Shown piece after piece: positions 18,162 to 27,363 of a stretch of DNA of 64,000 bases. How positions within the stretch are numbered: position 1 is the stretch's first letter; every line of letters begins with the position of its first letter. The notes below the pieces were generated by a model. It worked only from the letters and a program-made list of their open reading frames with translations. It searched no databases and had not been told where the DNA came from. The position numbers and the translations under genes were made by a program. The DNA is from Laceyella sacchari (GTDB lineage Bacteria; Bacillota; Bacilli; Thermoactinomycetales; Thermoactinomycetaceae): the NCBI RefSeq assembly GCF_004343255.1, contig NZ_SMDD01000004.1, positions 1 through 64,000 of the forward strand, in the 5' to 3' direction.

Positions 18162-19032
18162 ACCGATATCTGCCAGAACAAGGGAGCTGTTGAACGCCTA
18201 TGGCTTGAAATTGAAAAAGAGCTTGGGCCAAAACTTCCTCACGGATTCCCATGTATTGAACAAAATTATACGCGCGGCTGAGCTTAATAAGGATTCTGGA
18301 GTGATCGAGATCGGTCCGGGGATCGGTGCTCTGACCGAGCGGCTGGCCGAGCAGGCTGGCAAAGTGGTGGCAGTGGAATTGGACCAGCGTTTGGTACCGG
18401 TGTTGAAAGAGTTGTTTCAACATCAACCTCACGTGGAAATAATTCATGGGGATGCGTTGGAAGTCGATTTGGGAGCGGTGATTCAAGAGCATATGCGGGA
18501 TATGAAGACGCTCCATGTAGTTGCCAACCTCCCTTATTATGTCACTTCCCCCATTTTGATCCGGTTACTGACGGAGCGGTACCCGCTGACCAATATCGTC
18601 ATCATGATCCAGAAAGAAGTGGCCGATCGGCTGGCGGCCAAGCCGGGCACCAAGGATTACAGCTCGCTGTCGGTGTTGGTTCAATATTTTGCTGAAGCGG
18701 AGGAAGTGGCCAAAGTGCCCAGCCATGTGTTTGTCCCCCGACCCCAGGTTGATTCCGCTGTGGCGCGTTTGACATTGCGTGAGCGTCCAGCGGTCGAGGT
18801 GAAGAATGAGGAATTGTTCTTCAAAATCGTAAGGGCTTCATTTGCACAACGGCGCAAAACGTTATTAAACACGCTACATGCCACCCTGTTTGCGCGAGTG
18901 AACAAGCAACAGGTGGAAGCGTGGTTGAACGAAGCCGGCATTGATCCGAAGCGGCGCGGAGAAACACTGAATCTAGAAGAATTCGCTACACTCGTTGATG
19001 TAATCGACCAAAAACTGACAACTCTATCGTGA
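18151..19032 (+). CDS. rsmA: 16S rRNA dimethyladenosine transferase KsgA/RsmA
   Basis: A 293-residue SAM-dependent enzyme that dimethylates A1518/A1519 of 16S rRNA. KKSLGQNFLTD is near residue 23, the SAM site VIEIGPGIGALTE near 51, and the NLPYYVTSPI catalytic motif near 128. ATG 18151, inside rnmV and spaced 9 nt from AAAGG, is favoured; ATG 18142 is an alternative. A short hairpin (CGGATCA / TGATCCG) lies just after the stop. Confidence 0.96.
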   Translation: MNHKPISARTRELLNAYGLKLKKSLGQNFLTDSHVLNKIIRAAELNKDSGVIEIGPGIGALTERLAEQAGKVVAVELDQRLVPVLKELFQHQPHVEIIHGDALEVDLGAVIQEHMRDMKTLHVVANLPYYVTSPILIRLLTERYPLTNIVIMIQKEVADRLAAKPGTKDYSSLSVLVQYFAEAEEVAKVPSHVFVPRPQVDSAVARLTLRERPAVEVKNEELFFKIVRASFAQRRKTLLNTLHATLFARVNKQQVEAWLNEAGIDPKRRGETLNLEEFATLVDVIDQKLTTLS

Positions 19033-19074
19033 CACGCCTCTCGGATCAAAATCTGATCCGATGGAGGGTATTCC

Positions 19075-19548
19075 GTGAACTTTTTCCATCCCCGTCATGG
19101 ACGGCGTAGCTTGGCACAGATGATATCTGATATTCAAGCGTATATCCATGAAGAGCCAACGGCAAATTACAAAATCGTTATCGGAACCGATTCGCAAACG
19201 CGGGAAAAAGAAACGATCTTTGTGACGGCCATCATCGTACAGCGGATTGGAAAGGGTGCGGTCTTTTATTATACGAAGAAGCGTCACAAAGCGATGCGGG
19301 AATTGCGCTATCGGATCTACCGTGAGACCGAGTACAGTCTGGAGTTTGTCGAGTTGTTGAAGGAAAAGGGCTTTTTCGGCTTCGGCGTGAACATTCCGAT
19401 GGAAATTCACCTGGATGTGGGGCAGCAAGGTGAGACGAGAAAGCTGATTCAAGAAGTGGTGGGCTGGGTGACCGCTGTTGGGTATACGGCAAAAATCAAG
19501 CCGGAATCTTTTGCCGCCAGTGCGGTGGCCGACCGCTTCACGAAGTAA
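19075..19548 (+). CDS. YkuK-like ribonuclease H-like protein
   Basis: A 157-residue DUF458/YkuK family protein with an RNase H-like pattern: VIGTDSQTREKETIFVTAI (about 38), ERYRI-type helix around residue 80, and MEIHLDVGQQGETRKLI (about 107). Function is unknown in the family. It starts at GTG 19075 after GATGGAGGG. In B. subtilis the sporulation protease gene yabG lies here; this unrelated gene takes its place. Confidence 0.85.
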   Translation: MNFFHPRHGRRSLAQMISDIQAYIHEEPTANYKIVIGTDSQTREKETIFVTAIIVQRIGKGAVFYYTKKRHKAMRELRYRIYRETEYSLEFVELLKEKGFFGFGVNIPMEIHLDVGQQGETRKLIQEVVGWVTAVGYTAKIKPESFAASAVADRFTK

Positions 19549-19577
19549 AAAGGGTCAAAAAATGTACAAGGTACCCG

Positions 19578-19643
19578 TTGACAGATTGTTTGTCTCCCTG
19601 CTATAATACCTAATTTGACTTTGCGACCTGCTTGTAGTATAAT
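19578..19643 (+). promoter_or_regulatory. Tandem veg promoters
   Basis: P1: TTGACA (19578-19583), 18 bp, TATAAT (19602-19607). P2: TTGACT (19615-19620), 17 bp, TATAAT (19638-19643). Both are near the sigma-A consensus; veg promoters are also very strong in Bacillus. Confidence 0.92.
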
Positions 19644-19668
19644 CTTCTATAAGTGAGGTGGTCGACCA

Positions 19669-19950
19669 ATGGGCAAAAACGCGCTTACAGAGATTAAATG
19701 CACTCTGGATGGCTACATTGGGGAGAAAATTCGTCTGCGCGCCAATAGTGGGCGTCGCAAGACTGTAGAACGGACAGGGATTTTGGAAGAGACTTATCCA
19801 TCCGTGTTCGTTGTCAAATTAGACGAAGACCATGCTTTTAGCCGTGTTTCTTATAGTTACGCTGATATATTGACTGAGTCTGTGGAGCTGACCGTCTATC
19901 CGGCGGAGAGTGAACAGATTCAAGTAAAATATGTGAAAGCAACGCAATAA
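19669..19950 (+). CDS. veg: Veg protein, biofilm/sporulation-related
   Basis: A 93-residue Veg (DUF1021). The [20 protein letters not shown] start is characteristic. In B. subtilis Veg stimulates biofilm matrix genes by opposing SinR, and it is made in very high amounts. AAGTGAGGTGG precedes ATG 19669. It stands alone between its own two promoters and a terminator. Confidence 0.95.
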   Translation: MGKNALTEIKCTLDGYIGEKIRLRANSGRRKTVERTGILEETYPSVFVVKLDEDHAFSRVSYSYADILTESVELTVYPAESEQIQVKYVKATQ

Positions 19951-19952
19951 AT

Positions 19953-19979
19953 GGAACACAGTTGATGTGTTCTTTTTTT
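19953..19979 (+). terminator. Terminator after veg
   Basis: GAACAC / GTGTTC around a 7-nt loop, followed by seven T. Confidence 0.88.
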
Positions 19980-19998
19980 ACCGTAGGCTGAAAGCGTT

Positions 19999-20028
19999 TA
20001 CATAAAGAGCCATTTGTTGGATATACTA
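19999..20028 (+). promoter_or_regulatory. Possible forespore (sigma-G type) promoter of sspF
   Basis: TACATA (19999-20004), 17 bp, TATACTA (20022-20028) resembles sigma-G promoters (-35 TGAATA, -10 CATACTA). The match at -10 is good and at -35 weak. Confidence 0.45.
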
Positions 20029-20074
20029 CCTCTACCCTAGCCGGATTCTTGAATCCACAAGGAGGGATCGTCAC

Positions 20075-20254
20075 ATGGCTCGTCGAGGTGTCATGTCGGA
20101 AGAGTTGAAAGTGGAGTTGGCGAAAGAACTTGGTTTTTATGATGTCGTTCAACGTGAAGGTTGGGGAGGAATCAAGGCGCGTGACGCCGGCAACATGGTT
20201 AAACGGGCGATCCAACTGGCTGAAGCACAGCTGGTGAACAAAGATTCAAGATAG
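20075..20254 (+). CDS. sspF: Small acid-soluble spore protein SspF
   Basis: A 59-residue alpha/beta-type SASP of the minor SspF kind: [20 protein letters not shown] at the N-terminus and [16 protein letters not shown] near residue 31. These proteins coat spore DNA and protect it from heat and UV. ACAAGGAGGGATC precedes ATG 20075. In Bacillus sspF is likewise between veg and ispE. A terminator closes the unit, so it is a single-gene transcript. Confidence 0.96.
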   Translation: MARRGVMSEELKVELAKELGFYDVVQREGWGGIKARDAGNMVKRAIQLAEAQLVNKDSR

Positions 20255-20264
20255 GAAGGGTTTG

Positions 20265-20300
20265 AAGCCCAAGAGGGATGCCTCTTGGGCTTTTTATTTT
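20265..20300 (+). terminator. Terminator after sspF
   Basis: AAGCCCAAGAGG / CCTCTTGGGCTT, a perfect 12-bp stem with a GATG loop, then a T run. Confidence 0.95.
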
Positions 20301-20430
20301 AGACCGAGTTTGCTTAAGGAAAAATCGGTTCATGATAAAATAAGGAAAATCTTTAAGTACATATTGCAAATTTGCCGCGGTTCACGTCACAATGAAGAAT
20401 ACATAGCAGGAGAGAATAGGGGGAACGAGT

Positions 20431-21321
20431 TTGTTTGTATCCGAGAAGGCACCAGCAAAAATCAATTTAACACTGGATGCGCTCTTCAAAAGGCCGGATG
20501 GTTACCATGAATTGGAGATGGTTATGACCACGGTCGATTTATTTGATCGTATCGACTTATATCAAACAAACAAGTCGATCACATTGGAATCGAGTTCTGG
20601 TTTGGTCCCCCAAGATGAACGCAATCTGGCTTTCCGAGCGGCGGCGTTATTAAAAGAAAAGACCGGATGCGATAAAGGGGTACATATTTATATAGATAAA
20701 CGGATTCCAGTGGCGGCTGGTTTGGCAGGTGGAAGCAGTGACGCGGCGGCCACTTTGCGCGGATGTAACCGGCTGTGGGGATTGGGTCTGAGTGATGCGG
20801 AGTTGGCTGAGATCGGTGCGGAGATTGGCTCAGACGTGCCATTCTGCATTTATTCCAACACGGCGTTGGCCCAGGGGCGAGGAGAGGTGTTGACTGCTTT
20901 GCCTGCTCCGCCGACATGTTGGGTTGTTCTTGCTAAACCCAATCATGGGGTGTCCACGGCAGATGTGTTCGGGAAGTTACGGGTTCATGAAATCACTGAC
21001 CATCCGCAGACGAGCCGCATGATCGAAGCGGTGAAGAAGCGGGATTATGACGGGATTATTCGTCACTTGGGAAATGTGTTGGAACCGGTGACGATGGACA
21101 TGCATGAGGACGTGCGACAATTAAAGGAAAGAATGCTGCGGTTCGGGGCAGATGGGGTGTTGATGTCAGGCAGTGGCCCCACGGTGTTTGCGCTGGTGAA
21201 GCAAGAATCGCGCGCTGTTAGAATGGTAAACAGTTTGCGGGGTTTTTGCCAGCAAGTGTTTGCCGTCAGGATGTTGGGTGTCCGCCGCGAAAGTGTGCTT
21301 GATGATGTCCGAACAAAATGA
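20431..21321 (+). CDS. ispE: 4-diphosphocytidyl-2-C-methyl-D-erythritol kinase
   Basis: A 296-residue GHMP kinase of the MEP isoprenoid pathway. [14 protein letters not shown] is near residue 5, the ATP loop [15 protein letters not shown] near 91, and [11 protein letters not shown] near 248. It starts at TTG 20431 after AGGGGGAACG. purR follows 39 bp after the stop, as in Bacillus. Confidence 0.96.
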   Translation: MFVSEKAPAKINLTLDALFKRPDGYHELEMVMTTVDLFDRIDLYQTNKSITLESSSGLVPQDERNLAFRAAALLKEKTGCDKGVHIYIDKRIPVAAGLAGGSSDAAATLRGCNRLWGLGLSDAELAEIGAEIGSDVPFCIYSNTALAQGRGEVLTALPAPPTCWVVLAKPNHGVSTADVFGKLRVHEITDHPQTSRMIEAVKKRDYDGIIRHLGNVLEPVTMDMHEDVRQLKERMLRFGADGVLMSGSGPTVFALVKQESRAVRMVNSLRGFCQQVFAVRMLGVRRESVLDDVRTK

Positions 21322-21360
21322 TATATTTCGATCAAGAATATTAGGCTTCGGAGGTTGGGC

Positions 21361-22176
21361 ATGGAAAAGTGGAAACGAAGTGCCAGATTGGTTGACATCA
21401 CCCGGCACTTGCTTACGCAACCGTACCGCTTGATTCCGCTTACCACCTTCGCTGAGCAATACCAAGCGGCCAAGTCTTCCATCAGCGAGGATTTGGATAT
21501 CATTCACGAGGTGTTGGAAGCAGAAGGGAACGGAAAACTGGAGACGGTTGCGGGTGCGGCGGGTGGTGTGCGCTACATACCGAGCATAAGCAACGATAAC
21601 GCGCTTCAGGTGATTGGCCGATTATGCGAGAAATTGTCTAATCCAGATCGTATTTTGCCGGGGGGATTCCTCTATATGTCGGATCTCTTGGGCGATCCTA
21701 CGCTACTTGATGACATCGGCCGCATTTTTGCCAAAGTGTTTGCAGAAAAGCCGGTTGATGTGGTGATGACTGTGGAAACGAAAGGAATTCCCATCGCTTA
21801 CGCCACGGCTTCGTATTTGCGTGCTCCTGTAGTAATCGCTCGGTATGATTACCGGGTGACAGAAGGATCGGTGGTAACGGTGAACACCGTTTCCGGGTCC
21901 AGCAGACGCATGCAACAGTTGTCATTGTCCAAACGCAGCTTGCCTGAAGGTTCCCGCGTGCTGATCATCGATGACTTTATGAAAGCGGGCGGCACGGTAC
22001 GGGGCATGATGGATTTGCTGACGGAATTTAAGGCGGAAGTGGTTGGCGTCGGGGTAATGTTGGAGGCACCAGCGGAGGAGCGGTTGGTTGAAGATTATGT
22101 CTCACTGGCCCAAGTGGCAGCCATCGACGTGAAAGAGAGAATGGTTCGTGTGGAAACAGGCAACGCATTTCATTGA
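21361..22176 (+). CDS. purR: Purine operon repressor PurR
   Basis: A 271-residue repressor. A winged-helix domain (about 1-75) is joined to a phosphoribosyltransferase-fold domain with the PRPP motif VLIIDDFMKAGGT (about 201). In Bacillus it represses purine genes and PRPP relieves repression. ATG 21361 with GGAGG 6 nt upstream is preferred over TTG 21355. ridA follows after 16 bp. Confidence 0.95.
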   Translation: MEKWKRSARLVDITRHLLTQPYRLIPLTTFAEQYQAAKSSISEDLDIIHEVLEAEGNGKLETVAGAAGGVRYIPSISNDNALQVIGRLCEKLSNPDRILPGGFLYMSDLLGDPTLLDDIGRIFAKVFAEKPVDVVMTVETKGIPIAYATASYLRAPVVIARYDYRVTEGSVVTVNTVSGSSRRMQQLSLSKRSLPEGSRVLIIDDFMKAGGTVRGMMDLLTEFKAEVVGVGVMLEAPAEERLVEDYVSLAQVAAIDVKERMVRVETGNAFH

Positions 22177-22192
22177 TAAGGAGCGTGTGAAT

Positions 22193-22570
22193 ATGTTGGT
22201 AAAAGTAGAAACGAGCAATGCGCCACAAGCGATCGGTCCGTATGTGCAAGCGATGGAGATGGGGGATCTGATCTTCACATCGGGTCAAATCCCGCTGACA
22301 CCAGCTGGTGAATTGGTGGGCGAAGGAATTGAAGAACAGACGCACCAAGTCCTGAAAAACATCCAAGCTGTCTTGTCGGCTGCCGGCAGTGATTTGAACC
22401 ATGTGATCAAGACGACCCTGTTTATCAAGGATATGAACCAATTTCAAATCATCAATCGCATTTACGCCGAATATTTCAATGAGCACAAACCAGCCCGTTC
22501 TTGCGTGGAAGTGGCGCGGTTGCCCAAAGATGTGCTGATTGAAATGGAAGTGATCGCCCGCAAACGATAA
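22193..22570 (+). CDS. ridA: RidA family enamine/imine deaminase (YabJ)
   Basis: A 125-residue RidA/YjgF protein. IGPYVQAMEMGDLIFTSGQI near residue 13 and the C-terminal RSCVEVARLPKDVLIEME carry the conserved arginine and glutamate of the trimer's active site. It hydrolyses reactive 2-aminoacrylate. AAGGAG precedes ATG 22193. In Bacillus yabJ is also between purR and spoVG. Confidence 0.95.
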   Translation: MLVKVETSNAPQAIGPYVQAMEMGDLIFTSGQIPLTPAGELVGEGIEEQTHQVLKNIQAVLSAAGSDLNHVIKTTLFIKDMNQFQIINRIYAEYFNEHKPARSCVEVARLPKDVLIEMEVIARKR

Positions 22571-22600
22571 GTAAAAAAATTCCATAAAAATACTGTCGAT

Positions 22601-22628
22601 AGAAGGAAATGGTTCTTCCATCTAGAAT
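22601..22628 (+). promoter_or_regulatory. Sigma-H promoter of spoVG
   Basis: AGAAGGAAAT (22601-22610), 12 bp, TAGAAT (22623-22628) fits the sigma-H consensus (RNAGGAWWW, 11-12 bp, RNNGAAT). spoVG of B. subtilis is a classic sigma-H gene. Confidence 0.85.
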
Positions 22629-22669
22629 AGGTATTTTGAGTCATCATTGGAAATAGGTGGTGGAACCAG

Positions 22670-22975
22670 GTGGAAATTACTGATGTTCGTTTGCGTAGAG
22701 TAAATCGCGAAGGTCGTATGCGTGCAATTGCCTCCATTACGATTGATAGTGAATTTGTAGTGCATGATATCCGTGTGATTGATGGCAATAACGGCATGTT
22801 TGTCGCTATGCCGTCCAAGCGCACGCCAGACGGGGAGTTTCGCGATATTGCGCATCCAATCTCCCCACTCAGCCGGGAAAAAATCGAGGCGGCTGTGTTG
22901 GCTGAATATCATCGTGCTGGAGAATTGGAAGCAGAGAACGGATCACTGGATCATCATGTACACATGGATGCCTGA
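22670..22975 (+). CDS. spoVG: SpoVG, RNA/DNA-binding regulator
   Basis: A 101-residue Spo[23 protein letters not shown] is represented at the N-terminus and [14 protein letters not shown] lies near residue 50. The family binds nucleic acids and affects asymmetric septation and many post-exponential genes. It starts at GTG 22670 after AGGTGGTGGAACC. A terminator follows. Confidence 0.95.
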   Translation: MEITDVRLRRVNREGRMRAIASITIDSEFVVHDIRVIDGNNGMFVAMPSKRTPDGEFRDIAHPISPLSREKIEAAVLAEYHRAGELEAENGSLDHHVHMDA

Positions 22976-22994
22976 GAATAAACAAGATTGCAGG

Positions 22995-23029
22995 AAAGCA
23001 CTCATCCTCTTGCAGGTTGAGTGCTTTTT
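22995..23029 (+). terminator. Terminator after spoVG
   Basis: AAAGCACTCA / TGAGTGCTTT with a 13-nt loop and a T run. Confidence 0.92.
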
Positions 23030-23172
23030 GATTGCATCGCAGACGTTTCTCATCCTTTATATAATGGTTCTTTTTATATTTTAAATATGTTCGTGGTTGG
23101 GTTGGTTGCAAAGGCCAAGTATTTGGGATATATTCAGGGAGGAAGTTTTGAGAAACGGGGGCGCTTTTTGTC

Positions 23173-24558
23173 ATGCAACATATTTATGCTGTGATTTTGG
23201 CTGCGGGCAAGGGAACTCGTATGAAGTCCAAAAAACATAAAGTTCTTCACTCCATCTGCGGCAAACCGATGATTGACCACATTTTGGCAGAATTGTCTCA
23301 GTTGGACGCGAAGAAGACCATTATGGTTGTGGGGCATTTAAAAGAAAGCTTAGAGGCGCATCTGGGTGAACAAGTGCAGTTTGTTGAGCAGAAAGAGCAG
23401 TTGGGCACCGCACACGCTGTCATGCAGACCGAATCGCTGTTGAAGGGGAAAGAAGGCATCACACTCGTCCTCAACGGGGATCATCCACTTTTCACCGCCA
23501 AGACTTTGAATCAACTCATTGAAACGCACCGCGCGTCTGGAGCGGCGGCGAGCATCCTCACGGCGAAGTTAGACGATCCGACGGGATACGGCCGCATTGT
23601 GCGTCGGGAAGACGGACAGGTTGACCGGATTGTGGAGCACAAAGACGCAACAGAAGAAGAGCGGTTGATTAACGAGATCAACACAGGGACTTATTGTTTC
23701 GATAATCAACAACTGTTTTCCACTCTTTCATTAGTCAATAATAATAATGCACAAGGTGAATACTACCTTCCTGATGTGATTTCCATTTTACGCGAACAAG
23801 GTCATACGATTGGTGCACAAGTGATTGGCGACGCTGATGAAGCCATGGGTGTCAATGATCGTATTCAGTTGGCACAGGCGGCGAAGTTCATGCAGGCACG
23901 CATACTCCGCGAACATATGAAAAACGGCGTTACCATTATTGATCCGGACAACACCTACATTGAGTCTGATGTTGTCATTGGCGCTGACACCGTGATTGAG
24001 CCGGGAACCTTTTTGCGGGGGCGGACGGTCATCGGGGAAGGATGCCACATTGGGCCTAACGCTGATTTGACCGACGTCGTTGTCGAAGATGGCGTACGCA
24101 TTCGCTACACGGTGATGGATGCAAGCCACGTTGCCGAAGATGCGACGGTGGGACCATACGTTTATGCCCGTCCGGGTACCGAGCTGGGCCAACAAACCAA
24201 AGTGGGTTGTTTTGTCGACTTGAAAAAAGTGAAGTTGGGCCGTGGCTCGAAAGTTTCTCATCTGGCTTATGTGGGGGACGCCGAAGTCGGAGAAGGCGTG
24301 AATGTTGGATGCGGTGTTGTGACGGTCAACTACGACGGGGTCCGCAAACATAAAACAGTGATCGAAGATGGGGCGTTTATCGGATGCAACGTCAACTTGG
24401 TCGCTCCCGTTCGGGTTGAAAAAGGCGCTTATGTGGCAGCAGGCTCCACGATTACCCAAGATGTGCCGGAAGAAGCGCTGGCGATTGCACGAGAACGTCA
24501 GACTAACAAAGAAAACTATGCTACCAGACTGAAAAACAAGCTTTCTAAGAACGAATAG
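23173..24558 (+). CDS. glmU: Bifunctional GlmU (UDP-GlcNAc synthesis)
   Basis: A 461-residue bifunctional enzyme. The N-terminal pyrophosphorylase has LAAGKGTRMKSKKHKVLH near residue 9; the C-terminal left-handed beta helix (about 250-450, hexapeptide repeats) is the GlcN-1-P acetyltransferase with GCGVVTVNYDG near 378. It makes UDP-GlcNAc for the wall. ATG 23173 has a weak upstream site (GGGGG 13 nt away); no other in-frame start is better. prs follows at once. Confidence 0.96.
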   Translation: MQHIYAVILAAGKGTRMKSKKHKVLHSICGKPMIDHILAELSQLDAKKTIMVVGHLKESLEAHLGEQVQFVEQKEQLGTAHAVMQTESLLKGKEGITLVLNGDHPLFTAKTLNQLIETHRASGAAASILTAKLDDPTGYGRIVRREDGQVDRIVEHKDATEEERLINEINTGTYCFDNQQLFSTLSLVNNNNAQGEYYLPDVISILREQGHTIGAQVIGDADEAMGVNDRIQLAQAAKFMQARILREHMKNGVTIIDPDNTYIESDVVIGADTVIEPGTFLRGRTVIGEGCHIGPNADLTDVVVEDGVRIRYTVMDASHVAEDATVGPYVYARPGTELGQQTKVGCFVDLKKVKLGRGSKVSHLAYVGDAEVGEGVNVGCGVVTVNYDGVRKHKTVIEDGAFIGCNVNLVAPVRVEKGAYVAAGSTITQDVPEEALAIARERQTNKENYATRLKNKLSKNE

Positions 24559-24576
24559 ATGGAGGAACGGTTCGTT

Positions 24577-25524
24577 ATGTCAGAGAGAACATCTCGCTTA
24601 CAAGTGTTTAGTTGCAATTCGAATCCGGTTTTGGCGCAGGCGATCTGCAATCATATCGGGATTCCGTTGGGAAATGCCCATGTCGGCAAATTTAGCGACG
24701 GGGAGATTCATGTTAAGTTGGATGACAGCGTGCGCGGTTCCGACGTCTATGTGATCCAATCGACATGCGACCCGGTTAACCAACACCTGATGGAACTCTT
24801 GGTTATGGTGGATGCCTTGCGTCGTGCTTCCGCCGGCACGATCAATGTCGTGATTCCTTATTACGGCTATGCGCGCCAAGATCGCAAAGCGCGGGCCCGT
24901 GATCCGATTACCGCCAAACTGGTGGCCAACCTGATCGAAACAGCTGGAGCCGACCGGGTCATTACGATGGATTTGCACGCAACCCAAATCCAAGGATTCT
25001 TCAATATCCCAGTCGATCATTTGGTGGGTGTTCCGATTTTGGCCGATTATTTCAAAGGCAAAGGGTTGACGGATGTCGTTGTCGTCTCCCCTGACCATGG
25101 TGGCGTAATCCGCGCGCGGCGGTTGGCAGAGCGTCTGGAAGCGCCTATCGCCATCATCGATAAGCGCCGTCCCGAGCCAAACGTGGCAGAAGTGATGAAT
25201 ATCGTGGGGGATGTTAAAGGAAAAACCGCGATCATCATCGATGATATCATCGACACGGCCGGAACCATCACCTTGGCGGCCAATGCCCTATTGGAATACG
25301 GTGCGAAAGCAGTTTATACCTGTTGTACGCATCCCGTATTCTCCGGCCCGGCCATCGACCGGATCCGTGAATCCAATATCACTGAAATGGTGGTCACTGA
25401 TACCATTCCGCTGTCGGAAAGCAAGCAATTGGATAAAATCAAAGTGTTGACCGTGGCCAACCTGATGGGTGAAGCGATCATGCGCGTTCACAAAGAGCAA
25501 TCGGTGAGCACCCTGTTTGATTAA
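24577..25524 (+). CDS. prs: Ribose-phosphate pyrophosphokinase
   Basis: A 315-residue PRPP synthetase. The ATP loop [18 protein letters not shown] is near residue 94, a [11 protein letters not shown] motif near 130, and the PRPP signature [14 protein letters not shown] near 219. ATG 24577 with GGAGG 10 nt upstream is taken; ATG 24559 overlaps the glmU stop region and has no site. Confidence 0.97.
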   Translation: MSERTSRLQVFSCNSNPVLAQAICNHIGIPLGNAHVGKFSDGEIHVKLDDSVRGSDVYVIQSTCDPVNQHLMELLVMVDALRRASAGTINVVIPYYGYARQDRKARARDPITAKLVANLIETAGADRVITMDLHATQIQGFFNIPVDHLVGVPILADYFKGKGLTDVVVVSPDHGGVIRARRLAERLEAPIAIIDKRRPEPNVAEVMNIVGDVKGKTAIIIDDIIDTAGTITLAANALLEYGAKAVYTCCTHPVFSGPAIDRIRESNITEMVVTDTIPLSESKQLDKIKVLTVANLMGEAIMRVHKEQSVSTLFD

Positions 25525-25660
25525 GTAGCAAAGGTGACCGCGTGTCGCGTTGGTTTGAGTTGCCCAAAGAAATCGCTTTCTCGCGAAGGATTTGCACCAT
25601 CCATGTTTAAAACCTCTAGTGAAGGGAAATCATCCTTTCAAAGAAAGGGGTTGGATGGAT

Positions 25661-26245
25661 ATGTCATTGTCCATACCATTGAACAAACGGGAAACCAACA
25701 CAAGAGGCGCTTTAAATGCATTGCGAAAAAGTGGCCGAGTGCCGGGAGTGTTGTACGGACGCGGCATGGAACCCGTGCTGTTCAGCGCGGATGAAGGCGA
25801 GCTTCGGAAAGCGGCGGAAACCAAAGGGTTGTTCCAAGCCAGCCTGGATGGCGAACAGTATCAGGTGATGGTGCGTGATGTCCAAGTGGATCCGATTAAG
25901 CTTCGATTGCTTCATGTCGATTTGCAACGTGTGACGATGAACGAACCGATTACGACGGAGATCCCACTTGTGTTGAGTGGGGATGCGACTGGCGTAAAAA
26001 ACGGGGGCATGTTGGACCAATCCCTGCGCATGGTTGAAGTGCGGGCCCTTCCTGACCGGTTGCCATCAGAAGTGACACTGGATGTCAGCCAGTTGGACAT
26101 CGGCGATTCCATCACGTTGACGGATGTGGCTTTGCCGGCTGGAGTGGAGTTGTTGACAGATAGGGAGACCCCTGTGGCCTCCATTCTTGCCCCGGTCAGA
26201 GGGGAAGAGACAGAAGAAACACCGGAACCGGAGCAGAGCGAATAG
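25661..26245 (+). CDS. rplY: Ribosomal protein bL25 / general stress protein Ctc
   Basis: A 194-residue long-form bL25 (TL5/Ctc type). The N-terminal 5S rRNA-binding domain has RGALNALRKSGRVPGVLYG near residue 14, followed by a beta-rich C-terminal domain and an acidic tail. It binds 5S rRNA in the 50S subunit. AAAGGGG precedes ATG 25655 by 4 nt and ATG 25661 by 10 nt; both are in frame. No sigma-B promoter was recognised. Confidence 0.93.
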   Translation: MSLSIPLNKRETNTRGALNALRKSGRVPGVLYGRGMEPVLFSADEGELRKAAETKGLFQASLDGEQYQVMVRDVQVDPIKLRLLHVDLQRVTMNEPITTEIPLVLSGDATGVKNGGMLDQSLRMVEVRALPDRLPSEVTLDVSQLDIGDSITLTDVALPAGVELLTDRETPVASILAPVRGEETEETPEPEQSE

Positions 26246-26263
26246 CGGTTCCGCTTGCATATA

Positions 26264-26294
26264 AAGACGCAACGGATGTTGTTGCGTCTTTTTT
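26264..26294 (+). terminator. Terminator after rplY
   Basis: AAGACGCAAC / GTTGCGTCTT, a perfect 10-bp stem with a 7-nt loop, then a T run. Confidence 0.93.
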
Positions 26295-26322
26295 AACGGA
26301 TTGCCAACGGAGGGAAAAGAAG

Positions 26323-26895
26323 ATGAAACTGATCGTCGGGCTGGGTAACCCCGGAATCAAGTATGCCCAGACTCGCCATAACATCGGGTTTTGGGTGATT
26401 GACCGCTTGAGTGAAGAGTGGGGAATTGCGGTTAATAAAGAAAAGTGGAAAGCTGAAGTGGGCGAAGGGTTGGTCCGGGGGGAAAAAGTGATTTTGATGA
26501 AGCCCCTCACTTATATGAATTTGTCGGGTGAAGCGGTTCGCCCGGCCATGGATTGGCTGAAAGCCGACTTGGACGAGTTGGTTGTGGTGTATGATGACCT
26601 TGATTTGCCCCCTGGACAAATTCGGTTGCGTTTAAAAGGCAGTTCGGGCGGACACAACGGGATGAAATCATTGATCCAACATTTAGGGACGGATCAATTT
26701 AAACGCATCAAAATCGGCATTGGCCGACCGCAGGGAAGAATGACGGTTCCTGATTATGTGTTATCCCCTTTCCACAAATCGGAGTTGGAGTTGATGGCCG
26801 ATGCAGTGGAGCGTTCAGCATCAGCGATCAACTGTTGGTTGGATAAGACGTTTTTAGAAGCGATGAACCGATACAACACCAAGCCCGGTGAATAA
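26323..26895 (+). CDS. pth: Peptidyl-tRNA hydrolase
   Basis: A 190-residue Pth (SpoVC). LIVGLGNPGIKYAQTRHNIG holds the catalytic histidine near residue 20; KPLTYMNLSG is near 64 and DLDLPPGQIRLR near 91. It releases tRNA from stalled peptides. GGAGGG precedes ATG 26323. As in Bacillus it precedes fin and mfd. Confidence 0.96.
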   Translation: MKLIVGLGNPGIKYAQTRHNIGFWVIDRLSEEWGIAVNKEKWKAEVGEGLVRGEKVILMKPLTYMNLSGEAVRPAMDWLKADLDELVVVYDDLDLPPGQIRLRLKGSSGGHNGMKSLIQHLGTDQFKRIKIGIGRPQGRMTVPDYVLSPFHKSELELMADAVERSASAINCWLDKTFLEAMNRYNTKPGE

Positions 26896-27004
26896 TATTG
26901 ATGATGGGCGAAAATTTGCCAAAGCCATGGCGCGCTTCACAAGTATAACTCCCCAGCGGGGGGCAATACTAAGGGCAAAGGATGGTTGTCTAGGAGGCAT
27001 TGCC

Positions 27005-27235
27005 ATGGCCATTTATTATGTATGTCGTCATTGCCGCCTGCCGCTGGGTCATATCGCGGACGGACAAGCCACAGAATCACAATTGGGCTTCGATCAGTTG
27101 ACCCCGGAAGAGCGGAAAGATATAATAACCAATGATGCAGCCGGAAATCAGGTGGTGAATATCACCTGTGAGTCGTGCCAACAAGTGTTGGAATCACACC
27201 CGGAGCGTCTATTGTATCCTTCTCTCTATCATTAA
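27005..27235 (+). CDS. fin: Anti-sigma-F factor Fin (YabK)
   Basis: A 76-residue zinc-binding protein with CRHC (about residue 7) and CESC (about 56), matching Fin. In B. subtilis it is made in the forespore and helps the switch from sigma-F to sigma-G. AGGAGG lies 7 nt before ATG 27005. A longer open frame back to 26888 overlaps pth and is not credible. Confidence 0.92.
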   Translation: MAIYYVCRHCRLPLGHIADGQATESQLGFDQLTPEERKDIITNDAAGNQVVNITCESCQQVLESHPERLLYPSLYH

Positions 27236-27302
27236 CTTAACAATCGTTGACACGCGCATGATTAGATACTTGATTTTTTTCTGATAAATTAGAAAAAGAA
27301 CG

Positions 27303-27334
27303 GCCTTGGCTGTTGCTAGCTGAGGCTTCTTTTG
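27303..27334 (+). terminator. Terminator between fin and mfd
   Basis: GCCTTGGCT pairs with AGCTGAGGC (two wobble pairs) around a 6-nt loop, then TTCTTTTG. It ends about 16 bp before the mfd ribosome binding site. Confidence 0.7.
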
Positions 27335-27363
27335 TATTGAATATATCAGAGGAGGAACGTTTG

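Noticed and set aside
26888-27004. N-terminal extension of fin
   Set aside because: It overlaps pth and lacks a ribosome binding site; the AGGAGG site at 26992 fixes the start at 27005.
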